Origin: Pseudorhodoferax aquiterrae
GTDB lineage: Bacteria; Pseudomonadota; Gammaproteobacteria; Burkholderiales; Burkholderiaceae_C
Length of the DNA stretch: 64,000 nt
Assembly (NCBI RefSeq): GCF_014652235.1
Contig: NZ_BMYK01000014.1
Span: 62,001 to 126,000, forward strand
Direction: 5' to 3'
Shown piece by piece: positions 19,585 through 28,055 of the stretch. Numbering within the stretch: position 1 is the first letter of the stretch; each line of letters opens with the position of its first letter. The position numbers and the translations under genes are program-made. Under the pieces are notes generated by a model. It ran no database searches. It was not told where the DNA came from and saw only the letters and a program-made list of their open reading frames with translations.

Positions 19585-21192
19585 GTGCCCGCCGCCACCG
19601 ATCCCCGCTACGCCAGCAGCCTCGCCCACGGCCTGGCGCTGCTCGACGCATTCGCCGACGCGCCGGCCGGCCTGTCCAACAAGCAGCTGGCCGAGCGCAC
19701 CGGTCTGTCCAAGGCCAGCGTCTCGCGCCTGAGCACATTGCTGCTCGCGCGGGGACTGCTGCTGTTCGACGCCGGCACGCGGCGCTACCGGCTGGGCAGC
19801 ACTGCGCTCACGCTGGGCTACCCGCTGCTGGCCAGCCTGGGGGTGCGCCGGCTCGCGCGGCTGCCCATGGGCCTGCTGGCCGAGGAACTCGGCGGCGCGG
19901 TGTCGCTGGCCATGCGCAAGCACCACCAGATGGTCTACGTGGAGACCTGCCGCTGGCACCAGCCTTCGGCCTTCCTGCCCGACGTGGGCGCCACCCTGCC
20001 GCTGCTGGCCAGTGCCGTCGGCCGCGCCTGGCTGGCCAGCGCCGCGCCCGGGGAGCGCGCCGAGGCGCTGGCCGCGCTGCGCGCGCACGCGCCAGCCCAG
20101 CTGGCGGCCTGGGCGCCTGCGCTGGCCCAGGCCGGTCGCGATTTCGCGCACCGCGGCCTGTGCTTCTCGCCCGGCCATTTCCACAGCGGGGTGCACGCCG
20201 TGGCCGTGCCGCTGGATGTGCGCCTGGGCGGCGAGCGCCTGGTGCTCAACTGCGGCCTGCCGGCCCGGCGCCTGGCACCGGGCGAGCTGGCCGGCCTTGT
20301 CGCGCCGCGGCTGCTGGCCCTGGCCCGGCGCATCGAGCAGGAATGGCGGGCCGAATCCAGCGGCGCTGCGCCGCCCGCCCCCTGGCCAGCGCCGCCGGCG
20401 CCAGCACCAGCGCGGCGGCGTGCCGGCGAGGACGCTGCCCATGCCGCGGCGCAGACGCTGGCGCGCGGCCTGGACCTGCTGGCCTGCTTCGAGCCCGGCG
20501 ACGAGGTGCTGGGCAATGCCCAGCTCGCGCGGCGGCTCGGCCTGTCACCGCAGACCGTGGTGCGGCTCACCTACACGCTGGTGCAGCTGGGACTGTTACG
20601 GCGCGACCCGCTGGGCAGCAGCGGCTACCGCCTGGGTGCGGGCACCGTGGCCATCGCCTACCCCATGCTGGCCGGCCTGCGGCTGCGCGCGCTGGCGCGG
20701 CCGGGCATGCTGGCGCTGTCGCAGAAGATCGGCGGCGCGGTCTCGCTGGGCCTGCGCCACCAGGCCGGCATGGTCTACGTGCAGACCGCCTGGCGCACCG
20801 ACGGCCGGCTGCTGCCGCCCGACACCGGCGCCGTGATGCCCATGCTGGCCACGGCCATGGGCCGCGCCTGGCTGTGCGGCGCGCGCCCGGCCGAACGCCG
20901 CGCCGTGCTCAACGAGATCGCCGTGCGCGACCCGGCCGCGGCGCGCCGGCATGCGGGCGTGGTGGAGCGCGCCATGGCGCAGTTCGCGCGCCACGGCCAC
21001 TGCAGCTCGCGCGATTTCCGGCCCGAGATCGAGGCCGTGGCCGTGCCCTTCACGCAGCCCGTGGACGCGATCCGCTTCGTGCTGAACTGCGGCGTGCTGG
21101 CGCCGCAGCCGCTGCCCTCACGCACGGTGCTGGCACTGGGCAGCGCGCTGACCGAGCTGGTGCACGCGCTCGAAGCCTCGCTCGCGGCTTAG
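19585..21192 (+). CDS. Tandem (duplicated) IclR-family regulator
   Basis: From a GTG at 19585 the protein has 535 residues and contains two complete IclR units. Unit one has a winged helix near residues 10-60 (LAERTGLSKASVSRLSTLLL) and an effector domain to about 255 (GGAVSLAMRKHHQMVYVETC). A Pro/Ala linker follows. Unit two repeats the pattern from about residue 285 (LARRLGLSPQTVVRLTYTLV, then GGAVSLGLRHQAGMVYVQTA). Normal IclR proteins have one unit of about 260 residues. It is divergent from the CoA transferase operon and probably controls it. Confidence 0.88.
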   Translation: MPAATDPRYASSLAHGLALLDAFADAPAGLSNKQLAERTGLSKASVSRLSTLLLARGLLLFDAGTRRYRLGSTALTLGYPLLASLGVRRLARLPMGLLAEELGGAVSLAMRKHHQMVYVETCRWHQPSAFLPDVGATLPLLASAVGRAWLASAAPGERAEALAALRAHAPAQLAAWAPALAQAGRDFAHRGLCFSPGHFHSGVHAVAVPLDVRLGGERLVLNCGLPARRLAPGELAGLVAPRLLALARRIEQEWRAESSGAAPPAPWPAPPAPAPARRRAGEDAAHAAAQTLARGLDLLACFEPGDEVLGNAQLARRLGLSPQTVVRLTYTLVQLGLLRRDPLGSSGYRLGAGTVAIAYPMLAGLRLRALARPGMLALSQKIGGAVSLGLRHQAGMVYVQTAWRTDGRLLPPDTGAVMPMLATAMGRAWLCGARPAERRAVLNEIAVRDPAAARRHAGVVERAMAQFARHGHCSSRDFRPEIEAVAVPFTQPVDAIRFVLNCGVLAPQPLPSRTVLALGSALTELVHALEASLAA

Positions 21193-21980
21193 GCGCGCGG
21201 CGCGCGGCGGCGCAGGCCGACCAGCCCGAGCAGGCCCGCGCCCAGCAAGGCGATCGAACCGGGTTCCGGCACTTCGATCGCCCGGCTCGTGATCGCCAGG
21301 TTGAAGTTCACGGCCGTCGACATGAACTCCTGCGTGGTGAAGCCGATGCAGCCCGAACCCGCGCCGGCAGCCGCGCAAACGGCGTCGTCCAGGGTGTTCA
21401 GCGCGGGTGCCGCGAAGAAGCTCACGAAGTACTCGAAGCCGTCGTAGACGAAGGCCTCGTTCAGCGAACCGGAGATCACGAAGATGTCGTCGCAGGCGAC
21501 CGCGCTTTGCACCACGCAGGTGCCGGGCGTGTTGGGCGTCTCCGCGAAGTTGATGGTGTAGCTCGCCAGGTAGGAGGCGTAGGGCAGGCCCGAGCCGCTG
21601 GGACGCAGCTGCAGCTGCGCGTCGATCTGCGTGGTCAGCAGCGAGACGCTGTTGCGGCCGAGGTTGCCATTGTTGACATGGGTGTAGGTGTTCGCGAGCT
21701 GCGAAGCGCCGTCGGTCACCAGCACGCCGCTGCTGGGCGTGGCCGAGATCTCCAGCGCACTGCGGTTCACGCCCACGCTGCCGTTCGCCGCGCCCCAGCT
21801 GATCTGCAGGTTGGACGGAGCCACCGTGCCGTTGCTAGACGCGCGTCCGGACGAGAACGTGGTCGCGGCCGCGTTGAAGGCACTGTCGACCACGTAATCC
21901 CACTGCATCACCTGCGATGCGAATGCCGGCAGGGCTGAAAAGGCCGCTGCGGCAAGAAGACCTGATTTCACCAATTTCAT
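21189..21980 (-). CDS. PEP-CTERM sorting-signal protein
   Basis: A 263-residue exported protein. A signal peptide ends near PAFA-SQVMQ. The C-terminus is the classic sorting tripartite signal: VPEPGSIALLGAGLLGLVGL followed by RRRAPRA. Such proteins are processed by exosortase and are often tied to extracellular polysaccharide. The Ser/Thr/Asn-rich middle is typical of this group and holds four cysteines. No exosortase gene is in the window. Its stop overlaps that of the IclR gene as TTAG. Confidence 0.92.
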   Translation of the reverse strand: MKLVKSGLLAAAAFSALPAFASQVMQWDYVVDSAFNAAATTFSSGRASSNGTVAPSNLQISWGAANGSVGVNRSALEISATPSSGVLVTDGASQLANTYTHVNNGNLGRNSVSLLTTQIDAQLQLRPSGSGLPYASYLASYTINFAETPNTPGTCVVQSAVACDDIFVISGSLNEAFVYDGFEYFVSFFAAPALNTLDDAVCAAAGAGSGCIGFTTQEFMSTAVNFNLAITSRAIEVPEPGSIALLGAGLLGLVGLRRRAPRA

Positions 21981-22046
21981 TTTCTGCTCCGGGTTATCGA
22001 AATCATGGGGTGCCGATACCGTTTGAAACAAGGGCCGGCCAACCCG

Positions 22047-22259
22047 TTACGCGGAAATCGCTCGCGCGGCCTCGCTTTTGAGCCGGGTTTCCAGCCAATG
22101 CGAATGCGGTCCGTGCGCGGCCAGGGCCTGTGCCAGCCGCTCGCGCAAAAGCCACCGGTTCATTTGCGAACCTTCCATCCATTCGCAATCGAAACGACGC
22201 TGGCCGACGTGCAACGAATTGGCATCGCACGAGATTCTGATTTGCTGCACATGGTCCAT
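22047..22259 (-). CDS. Possible small hypothetical protein
   Basis: A 70-residue reading frame (from MDHVQQIRISCDANSLHV to LKSEAARAISA) lies between the PEP-CTERM and GDSL hydrolase genes on the same strand. The sequence looks like a soluble, charged protein with plausible alternating beta and helix. The frame continues upstream to 22358, overlapping the hydrolase 3' end, so the start is uncertain and no good ribosome site is seen. I do not recognise it. Confidence 0.4.
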   Translation of the reverse strand: MDHVQQIRISCDANSLHVGQRRFDCEWMEGSQMNRWLLRERLAQALAAHGPHSHWLETRLKSEAARAISA

Positions 22260-22317
22260 GGCGAAATCGTCCAGAATTTCAAGTCCAAACCCGGGAATCT
22301 CCGCGAGCCCGCGGTAT

Positions 22318-23316
22318 TCAATTCTGCTTTTGCAAAGCCCGGTACATGGCACTGCCAATCACGCCGTGCACCTGCGTGGTGGGATGCAGCACGTCCCAGA
22401 ACAAAAATGGGGGCAAGAACGCCTGGAAATTCACGTCGACGCAGGTCGCGGGATTGCGGAACAGGCAATCTGCCGCGCCGCTGCCGGGCGCCAGATATTC
22501 CAGCGCCGGCAAATCCGTCACCACCTGCCCGCTGCCGACCACCGTGGCCCCGAGCGCGAAGACGTCAAGCGACACGATGCGCGCGGCCGGCAGCTCGCGG
22601 GCCAGCCGGGCCAGGGTGCTTTGCAACAGCGCGTTGTGCGCCTGGCTCAGCTGCGTGAAGGCCGGGCCGGCATTCTGGACCTGGACGAACGGCGCAAGTC
22701 CCATGTCAGCCAGGTTGGGCACCAGGAACGCACGCGCGCCCATGCCATAGAGCTGCCGCACCGCCGTGACCACATTGCTCACCACCGCCGAGGGGCTGCT
22801 CGTCAGACCCTGCAGATAGTCGTTCGATCCGCTCCAGACCACGTACAGCGCATTGGCCGGCGCCTTCTTGCCGGCCAGCAGCGTGTCGAACATCTGGACC
22901 TGGCCCAGCAAGCCAGGCACGGTGAAACCCAGGGGCGAGTGCGAACTGATTCCGGTGGTGGAGCCGCCGAACGCGAAACTGACACCGGATTTCTTCACGC
23001 GGCTGTCCAGAACCAAGGACGGGGTCAGTTCAGACCCGTTCTTGCGGTTCATCAAATCCCAGAGATATTCGACAGCGACCGGCCCGTTGGTATAACGCCC
23101 CTGCCAATACGATGCATACGGCGAGCGCGATGGCGGCAATGCGGGCACCATTTGCTGCGCCGTCGTCGCGACCAGGGAATTTCCCGTGTCCGACAGGCTG
23201 TCGCCGAAGACATACAGCTCCTGGTAATTGGCGCGCCCGGCCCAGGAAATCTGGGTCACCCCGATTCCGATCACGACCAGCAGGCTGCGGCAAAGGTTTT
23301 TTACACGGAATTTCAT
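22318..23316 (-). CDS. SGNH/GDSL-type lipase/esterase, exported
   Basis: A 332-residue precursor with a signal peptide ending near ISWA-GRANY. Block I of the SGNH hydrolases is VFGDSLSDTGN with the nucleophilic serine. Block III is WSGSNDYL (G-x-N-D). The C-terminal WDVLHPTTQVH supplies Asp and His of the catalytic triad. It resembles the phospholipase/thermolabile haemolysin branch. Two cysteines near residue 280 may pair. It lies next to a PEP-CTERM gene but has no sorting tail of its own. Confidence 0.88.
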   Translation of the reverse strand: MKFRVKNLCRSLLVVIGIGVTQISWAGRANYQELYVFGDSLSDTGNSLVATTAQQMVPALPPSRSPYASYWQGRYTNGPVAVEYLWDLMNRKNGSELTPSLVLDSRVKKSGVSFAFGGSTTGISSHSPLGFTVPGLLGQVQMFDTLLAGKKAPANALYVVWSGSNDYLQGLTSSPSAVVSNVVTAVRQLYGMGARAFLVPNLADMGLAPFVQVQNAGPAFTQLSQAHNALLQSTLARLARELPAARIVSLDVFALGATVVGSGQVVTDLPALEYLAPGSGAADCLFRNPATCVDVNFQAFLPPFLFWDVLHPTTQVHGVIGSAMYRALQKQN

Positions 23317-23553
23317 TGGTTACCTTTTCGGGGGGCGGCGCGACTATAAGCCGCCGGGCACCCCGCCGGCCTCGCCCCTGCGCTGCTTACAAAAAAAGAA
23401 GGATTTGTCTTACAAATTGAATTACCGGCCCTAGCCGCCCGCGCCACGTGGTTTTTCGATGCGCCAGGCACTGCCCCTCGCCAGCCGACGCTGGTACTAG
23501 GCATTCGCATTTCGTCGGCCGGGCCGGCCGGCGCGAATCGCGGCCGGTGGATT
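23317..23553. other. Intergenic region, more A+T-rich, no gene seen
   Basis: The region upstream of the GDSL gene has a TATAGT on its coding strand (23348-23343) without a convincing -35. TTTGT-CTT-ACAAA (23404-23416) is a small dyad. No ORF with family character is seen. Confidence 0.3.
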
Positions 23554-24216
23554 TCAGGTCCGCGCCGGGCCGTCCAGCCAGCGCAGCCGCTCGCGCGCGC
23601 CGCTCCACAGCATGAGCCGCACGTCCAGCGCGTCGGCCAGCGCCGGCGCCATGTGCGTGCCCAGCCAGCGCAGGCGCCGGCCCGCCACCTGCACGTAGCC
23701 CAGGCCGTAGCGCCGCCCCAGCGCCTGCCAGAGCGCGTGCGCGCCGGGCGACTGGCGCGCACCGCTGACCAGGCAGATGCCGCTGTCCAGCGCCCAGGCG
23801 TAGACGGCCGAGGCGATGCCGCGGCGCTGGTAGGCCGGCAGGTAGCGCGAATGCGGCGAGCGCACATGCGGGTCCACGGCGCGGCCCACTTCCACGAGCC
23901 GGTTCAGCACCGTGGTGCCGGCCAGGCAGCCGGCCGCCATGTCCTCCACGTAGACGTAGTGCTCGCCATCGGCCTGCCGGTGCCACAGCCGCAGCCCCGG
24001 CATGGGGCCGGGCAACAGCAGGCTGGTGGCTTGCAGCGTGCCGTCGGCCAGGCGCCCGTGCAGGCCTTGCAGTTCGCGCGCCAGGCCGTCCAGCGGCCGG
24101 TCCACGTCGATGCGCAGAAAGGTCCACGGCGCCAGGCAGCGGCCCAGCCGTCCGAGGGCGCCGGGCAGCGGCGCTGCGGCCATGGGCGCGGCCGGCCATG
24201 CCAGCGCGGCGCTCAT
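23554..24216 (-). CDS. GNAT-family acetyltransferase
   Basis: A 220-residue protein. The acetyl-CoA-binding motif A is YQRRGIASAVYAWAL (near residue 140), preceded by VRSPHSRYLPAY and a beta strand with LHRQADGEHYVYVED-like acceptor residues. The start overlaps the stop of the upstream universal-stress gene as ATGA, so the two form an operon. The acyl acceptor is unknown. The GNAT-UspA pairing suggests a stress-related modification role, which is inference. Confidence 0.75.
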   Translation of the reverse strand: MSAALAWPAAPMAAAPLPGALGRLGRCLAPWTFLRIDVDRPLDGLARELQGLHGRLADGTLQATSLLLPGPMPGLRLWHRQADGEHYVYVEDMAAGCLAGTTVLNRLVEVGRAVDPHVRSPHSRYLPAYQRRGIASAVYAWALDSGICLVSGARQSPGAHALWQALGRRYGLGYVQVAGRRLRWLGTHMAPALADALDVRLMLWSGARERLRWLDGPART

Positions 24217-25196
24217 GGCAGCGGCCTGGCGTCGGCAGGCTGCGGTGCGAGCACGGACGCACCGCCGGGCGGGGCGGGCCAGGCTGCGCCTTGCGCCGCG
24301 TCCAGGCGCGCGCGCGCCACCCGCGCGCCGGGCTCCGGCGTGGGCAGCCACAGCACGTCGCTGGCCACGCGCGCGGCCAGCTGCCGCGCCAGTGCCGGCC
24401 GCAACAGGTCGGCCCAGCGGCTGCGCCGCGGCTTGCCCACGACCAGCAGCGAGGCTGCGCGGCTGTGCTGCGCATGCAGCAGCCGCGCGAGCGCCGGGCC
24501 CTGCAGCACCAGCGCCTGGCCCGCGGGCAACCCGGCCTGCACGAGCTGCTGGCCCAGGGCCAGCTCGGCGCGCCGCCGGGCGGTTTCCATCCACGACTGC
24601 ACGGTGGCCAGCGGCAGGTCGGCCGCATGCAGATGGCGCTGGATCGTCGGGTCCAGCACATGGCAGGCCAGCACCGCGCCAGGCCGGCACAGCCAGCCGG
24701 CCGCGTGCAGCAAGGGCCCGGCGGCCTCGGCGTCCGGGCCCGTGGCCACCAGCGCGCAGCGGTGCGCCGTGCCGGCCGGGCGCCGCACCAGCAGGACCGG
24801 CACGCCCGCCTCGCGCAGCAAGCGCTCGGCCAGGTTGTCCTGCCACCACCCTGCCGCCCCCGCCGGACCGGCCGACACCGGCACGACCACCAGGCTGGCC
24901 GTGCGCACCTGCTGGCGCAACAGCGCACCGCCCTCGCCTTCCAGATCGACCGCCACCGCCGGCCGGATGCCGATGGCGGCGGCCATGCTGCCGGCCAGAT
25001 CGGCCAGCGCCGCGCGCATGCGCACGGGCGGCGCACTGGGGCCGTGCCGCGAGGCGGGGTGGCTGTCGGGCAGCGCCATCGGCGCCACCAGGCTCAGCGT
25101 GGCGCCATGCGCCCAGGCCAGGCGCGCAGCGCGCCAGCCCGCCTGCACACCGGCGGCGGACGCGTCGACAACGGCAAGGATCTGCCGCAACTGCAT
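24213..25196 (-). CDS. Universal stress (UspA-like) protein
   Basis: A 327-residue cytoplasmic protein with two Usp-like halves. The N-terminal ILAVVDASAAGVQAGWRAAR is a typical first strand and helix, and the first half ends VPVLLVRRP. The second half starts RCALVATGPDAEAAGPLLHA and contains ASLLVVGKPRRS, close to the ATP-site pattern of UspA. AAGGAG precedes the start. It is first in an operon with the GNAT gene. Confidence 0.8.
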   Translation of the reverse strand: MQLRQILAVVDASAAGVQAGWRAARLAWAHGATLSLVAPMALPDSHPASRHGPSAPPVRMRAALADLAGSMAAAIGIRPAVAVDLEGEGGALLRQQVRTASLVVVPVSAGPAGAAGWWQDNLAERLLREAGVPVLLVRRPAGTAHRCALVATGPDAEAAGPLLHAAGWLCRPGAVLACHVLDPTIQRHLHAADLPLATVQSWMETARRRAELALGQQLVQAGLPAGQALVLQGPALARLLHAQHSRAASLLVVGKPRRSRWADLLRPALARQLAARVASDVLWLPTPEPGARVARARLDAAQGAAWPAPPGGASVLAPQPADARPLP

Positions 25197-25516
25197 GGGA
25201 ACTCCTTCATCGCACAGGGTGCGAACGCAACGACCACCCCCGGCGCGCGGACGCACCAGGGCCTTGGGGCGGTGGGGGCCCGGCGATCGGCAGCGAGGAA
25301 GGGGAAGTGCTTCTGGTGCGGACCGCCGGGCTCAGGAATGGCCGGCGGTTCGGCGCGGAGCGGCGCACCGGGCCAGCACGCTGCGCGCGCGGCAGGGCCG
25401 GTCGGCTTGCGGGCGGGCGTGGTGGGAAGGCATGGGCGCGCAGTCTAGGCGGCCTGGGCGCTCGGTGCGGCCATGGCCCCACGGTCCTTGCCAGATTGGA
25501 AGGCCGCAGGCCGCGC
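25197..25516. other. Intergenic region without recognised features
   Basis: About 320 bases of high-G+C sequence between two reverse-strand genes. I see no ORF with family character, no tRNA-like fold and no T-tracted hairpin. Confidence 0.3.
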
Positions 25517-26542
25517 TCAGAGGCTCTCGCCGGGCACGCGCCAGCGACCGCCCAGCAGGCGCCGCACCGTCGCCAAGGCGAGCGTCTCGGCCGAGGGCGG
25601 CACCGGCTCGGGCGCCGTCCGCCCCACCCCAGCCGCCGCCACCGCCGCACCGATGGCTTGCAGCACCGCACGCATCTGCGCGTTGTCCTGCACCCAGCGG
25701 GTGAACCACGCCAGCCCCATGGCCGCGGCGAGCGCCGCGCCCAGCACCAGGCTGAGCGGGTCGTAGCCGCCCGTGCGCTGTTCCGCCGGCGTCGGCGCGG
25801 GCGGCACCACGGGTACGGCAGGGCGCGCCGCCAGCTCGAGCGCCGCCACGCGCTCGCGCAGCCGGGCCGCTTCGGCCTTGGCCTCCACCAGTTCCACCAT
25901 GGCGGCCTTGAACTGCGGCGAGGCCTGCAGCTCGCGCAACTGCGCCTCGGTCAGCTGGGGCCCAGGTGCCAGCGCCAGGCCCAGCAACAGGCCCAGCACC
26001 AGCGCGAGCAATGCCGCCAGCCACGCCCAGCCGCGGGCCGGCGCCGCGCCGCCTGCGGCCGGCGTGGGCTGCCCGGACCGCAGCACCTGCACCAGCGCGG
26101 CAAGCGCCGCCAACACGCACAGCCCCGTGAGCACCCAGGCCAGCCACCCAGCGGACTGGAACTTCAGGCCGATGCCCTTGCCGAGGTTGATTTCCACCGA
26201 GGTCGGCAGGTTCGCGGGATCGACCGTGCACTTCTCGACCGGCGCCGGTGGCGGGCACACGGACGGTGGCGCCGTGGCGCTGGCCGTGGCGCTGGCCGGG
26301 GCGACCGGCACGGGCGCCGGACTGCAGTAGACGAAGTTCTGCAACTGCAGCGGCGTGGCCTTGGCCGCAGGCGCAGCCGGGGGCCGGGCGGCGGGGCGCG
26401 GCGGCGCGGCCTGGCAGGCGGGCGGCCCGGGCACGGGGCCGGCCGCATCGGCCACCGCGCCGACGGCGGCCAGCGCCGCTGTCCCCACACAGAGCAGTTG
26501 CAAGAACCGCCGCATCCTGTCGGAGCGAAGACACTGCACCAT
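25517..26542 (-). CDS. Hypothetical exported/membrane protein with Pro-rich segment
   Basis: A 341-residue protein, not recognised. A signal peptide or anchor lies at about residues 12-34. A Pro/Ala-rich region with four cysteines runs to about 110. Two hydrophobic segments follow (near 130-152 and 170-192), then a coiled-coil-like stretch (LVEAKAEAARLRERVAALEL, about 215-240), another Pro-rich linker and a third membrane segment near 265-280. GGGAGGG precedes the start. The layout suggests an envelope-anchored scaffold, without further support. Confidence 0.65.
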   Translation of the reverse strand: MVQCLRSDRMRRFLQLLCVGTAALAAVGAVADAAGPVPGPPACQAAPPRPAARPPAAPAAKATPLQLQNFVYCSPAPVPVAPASATASATAPPSVCPPPAPVEKCTVDPANLPTSVEINLGKGIGLKFQSAGWLAWVLTGLCVLAALAALVQVLRSGQPTPAAGGAAPARGWAWLAALLALVLGLLLGLALAPGPQLTEAQLRELQASPQFKAAMVELVEAKAEAARLRERVAALELAARPAVPVVPPAPTPAEQRTGGYDPLSLVLGAALAAAMGLAWFTRWVQDNAQMRAVLQAIGAAVAAAGVGRTAPEPVPPSAETLALATVRRLLGGRWRVPGESL

Positions 26543-26652
26543 GGTCCCTCCCGTGGCCGCCCGGCTGGGCTGCGCGCAGCGTACCGCAGCCGTGTGCCGG
26601 CTTCCTCCTCCAACCGATGGACGGATGGGGCGGACGCGGTGGCGCCGCGTTC

Positions 26653-27780
26653 TCAGCCTTCGCGCAGGAAGGCGATCAGGGCGTCGTTGAACTCGCGCGG
26701 GTGCGAGGTGTTGAGCCCGTGCGGTGCGCCGGGCACCGTCACCAGCTTGCTGTGCGGCACGGCGCGGTGCGTGCGCAGGCCCGAGCCTTCCACAGGCACG
26801 ATGCCGTCGGCATCGCCGTGCAGCACCAGCGTGGGCACGGTGAGCTTGGCGAGGTCGTCGCGGAAGTCGGTGGTGCCGAAGGATTCCATGCAGGCCAGCG
26901 CAGCCTGCTGGTCGGACTGGCGGCACAGCGCCACCGCTTCGGCGCGCTGCTGCTCGCTGACCATGAGCCGCCCGCTGGCCGAGAAGAAGTCGCGCGTGAA
27001 CTGCTCGAAGAAGGCATCGCGGTCCCGCTCCAGGCCCTGCTTCATCTCCTGGGCCTTCTCGGGCGTGAGCGGGCCCTCGGGGTTGCCCCGGCCCTGCATC
27101 ATGAAGGGCGGCACGGCTGCGGCGAACACCACGCTGCGCAGGCGGGCCTGGCCATGGCGCGCGACATAGCGCGCCACCTCGCCGCCGCCCATGGAGAAGC
27201 CGACCAGCGTCACGCCCTGCTGCAGGCCGCATTCGTCCAGCACCTGGGCCAGGTCGTCGGCCAGCTGGTCGTAGCCATAGCCGCTGGCGGGCTTGGCCGA
27301 GCGGCCGAAGCCGCGCCGGTCGTAGGCCACGACGCGGTAGCCGGCAGCGGCCAGCAGCGGCACCTGGGCCTGCCAGGCCTGGGCGGACAGCGGCCAGCCG
27401 TGGATCAACACCACCGGGCGGCCATTGCCGCCGCTGTCCTCGATGTGCAGGCCCACGGGCCTGCCGGCCACGGCCTTGCCGGCCGCTGCGCCGCCCACCG
27501 CACCGGCGACGCCGCCAATGGCGCCGCCCACGACCACGCCCGCGGGGCCGCCCACGACCGCGCCGACGGCGGCACCCGCCGCGGCTCCGGCCAGCACGCC
27601 GCCGCCAGCGAGCGTGCTGCCGGCCTCGCGCGTGGCCTCGGCCGGGAGCTGCGGCAGCTGCGCACCGGGCCGCGGGTCTTGGGAAGGCACGCCGTAGCCC
27701 GGGCGGGCCTGGGCCGCGAGATCGGCGTCGGCCGCGTCGGGCGGGCTGGGTGGGGTGATCGGGGTCGGGGTTTCGGGCAT
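26653..27780 (-). CDS. Alpha/beta hydrolase with N-terminal glycine-zipper domain
   Basis: A 375-residue fusion. Residues 1-55 are polar and Pro-rich. Residues 58-106 are a glycine-zipper stretch (AGAAAGAAVGAVVGGPAGVV and onward), normally found in small envelope proteins. Residues 110-375 form a chloroperoxidase/esterase-type alpha/beta hydrolase with VVLIHGWP, the nucleophile elbow GFSMGG (S196), LHGDADGIVP for the acid and PGAPHGL for the histidine. AGGAGA precedes the start. No signal peptide is evident, so how the zipper meets a membrane is unclear. Confidence 0.85.
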   Translation of the reverse strand: MPETPTPITPPSPPDAADADLAAQARPGYGVPSQDPRPGAQLPQLPAEATREAGSTLAGGGVLAGAAAGAAVGAVVGGPAGVVVGGAIGGVAGAVGGAAAGKAVAGRPVGLHIEDSGGNGRPVVLIHGWPLSAQAWQAQVPLLAAAGYRVVAYDRRGFGRSAKPASGYGYDQLADDLAQVLDECGLQQGVTLVGFSMGGGEVARYVARHGQARLRSVVFAAAVPPFMMQGRGNPEGPLTPEKAQEMKQGLERDRDAFFEQFTRDFFSASGRLMVSEQQRAEAVALCRQSDQQAALACMESFGTTDFRDDLAKLTVPTLVLHGDADGIVPVEGSGLRTHRAVPHSKLVTVPGAPHGLNTSHPREFNDALIAFLREG

Positions 27781-28055
27781 GGTGTTCTCCTGCTGTCTTG
27801 CCGGCGGGCCGGCAACAGGCGGCCCGTCCACCAGCGTTGTAGAAGCCTGACCATGCCCGCGGCGCCGGCTGGCACAGCATCAGGCCGTCAGACGTTGAGC
27901 CAGTGGCTGCGCGCCCGCGCGCCTTGTAGCTGCCAGCCGCCGCCGAGGCCAGCGTCGGCCAGTGCCTCGCCCGGCTCCTGCGATGCCCCTGGGCCACCAG
28001 CAGACACCTGCCCACTTGCTACAGTGCGCCGCTGTTGCACAAGGGAGCCCCAGGC

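Noticed and set aside
21981-22317. Longer version of the small ORF starting at 22358
   Set aside because: It would overlap the 3' end of the GDSL hydrolase gene, and the extra residues are low in family character.
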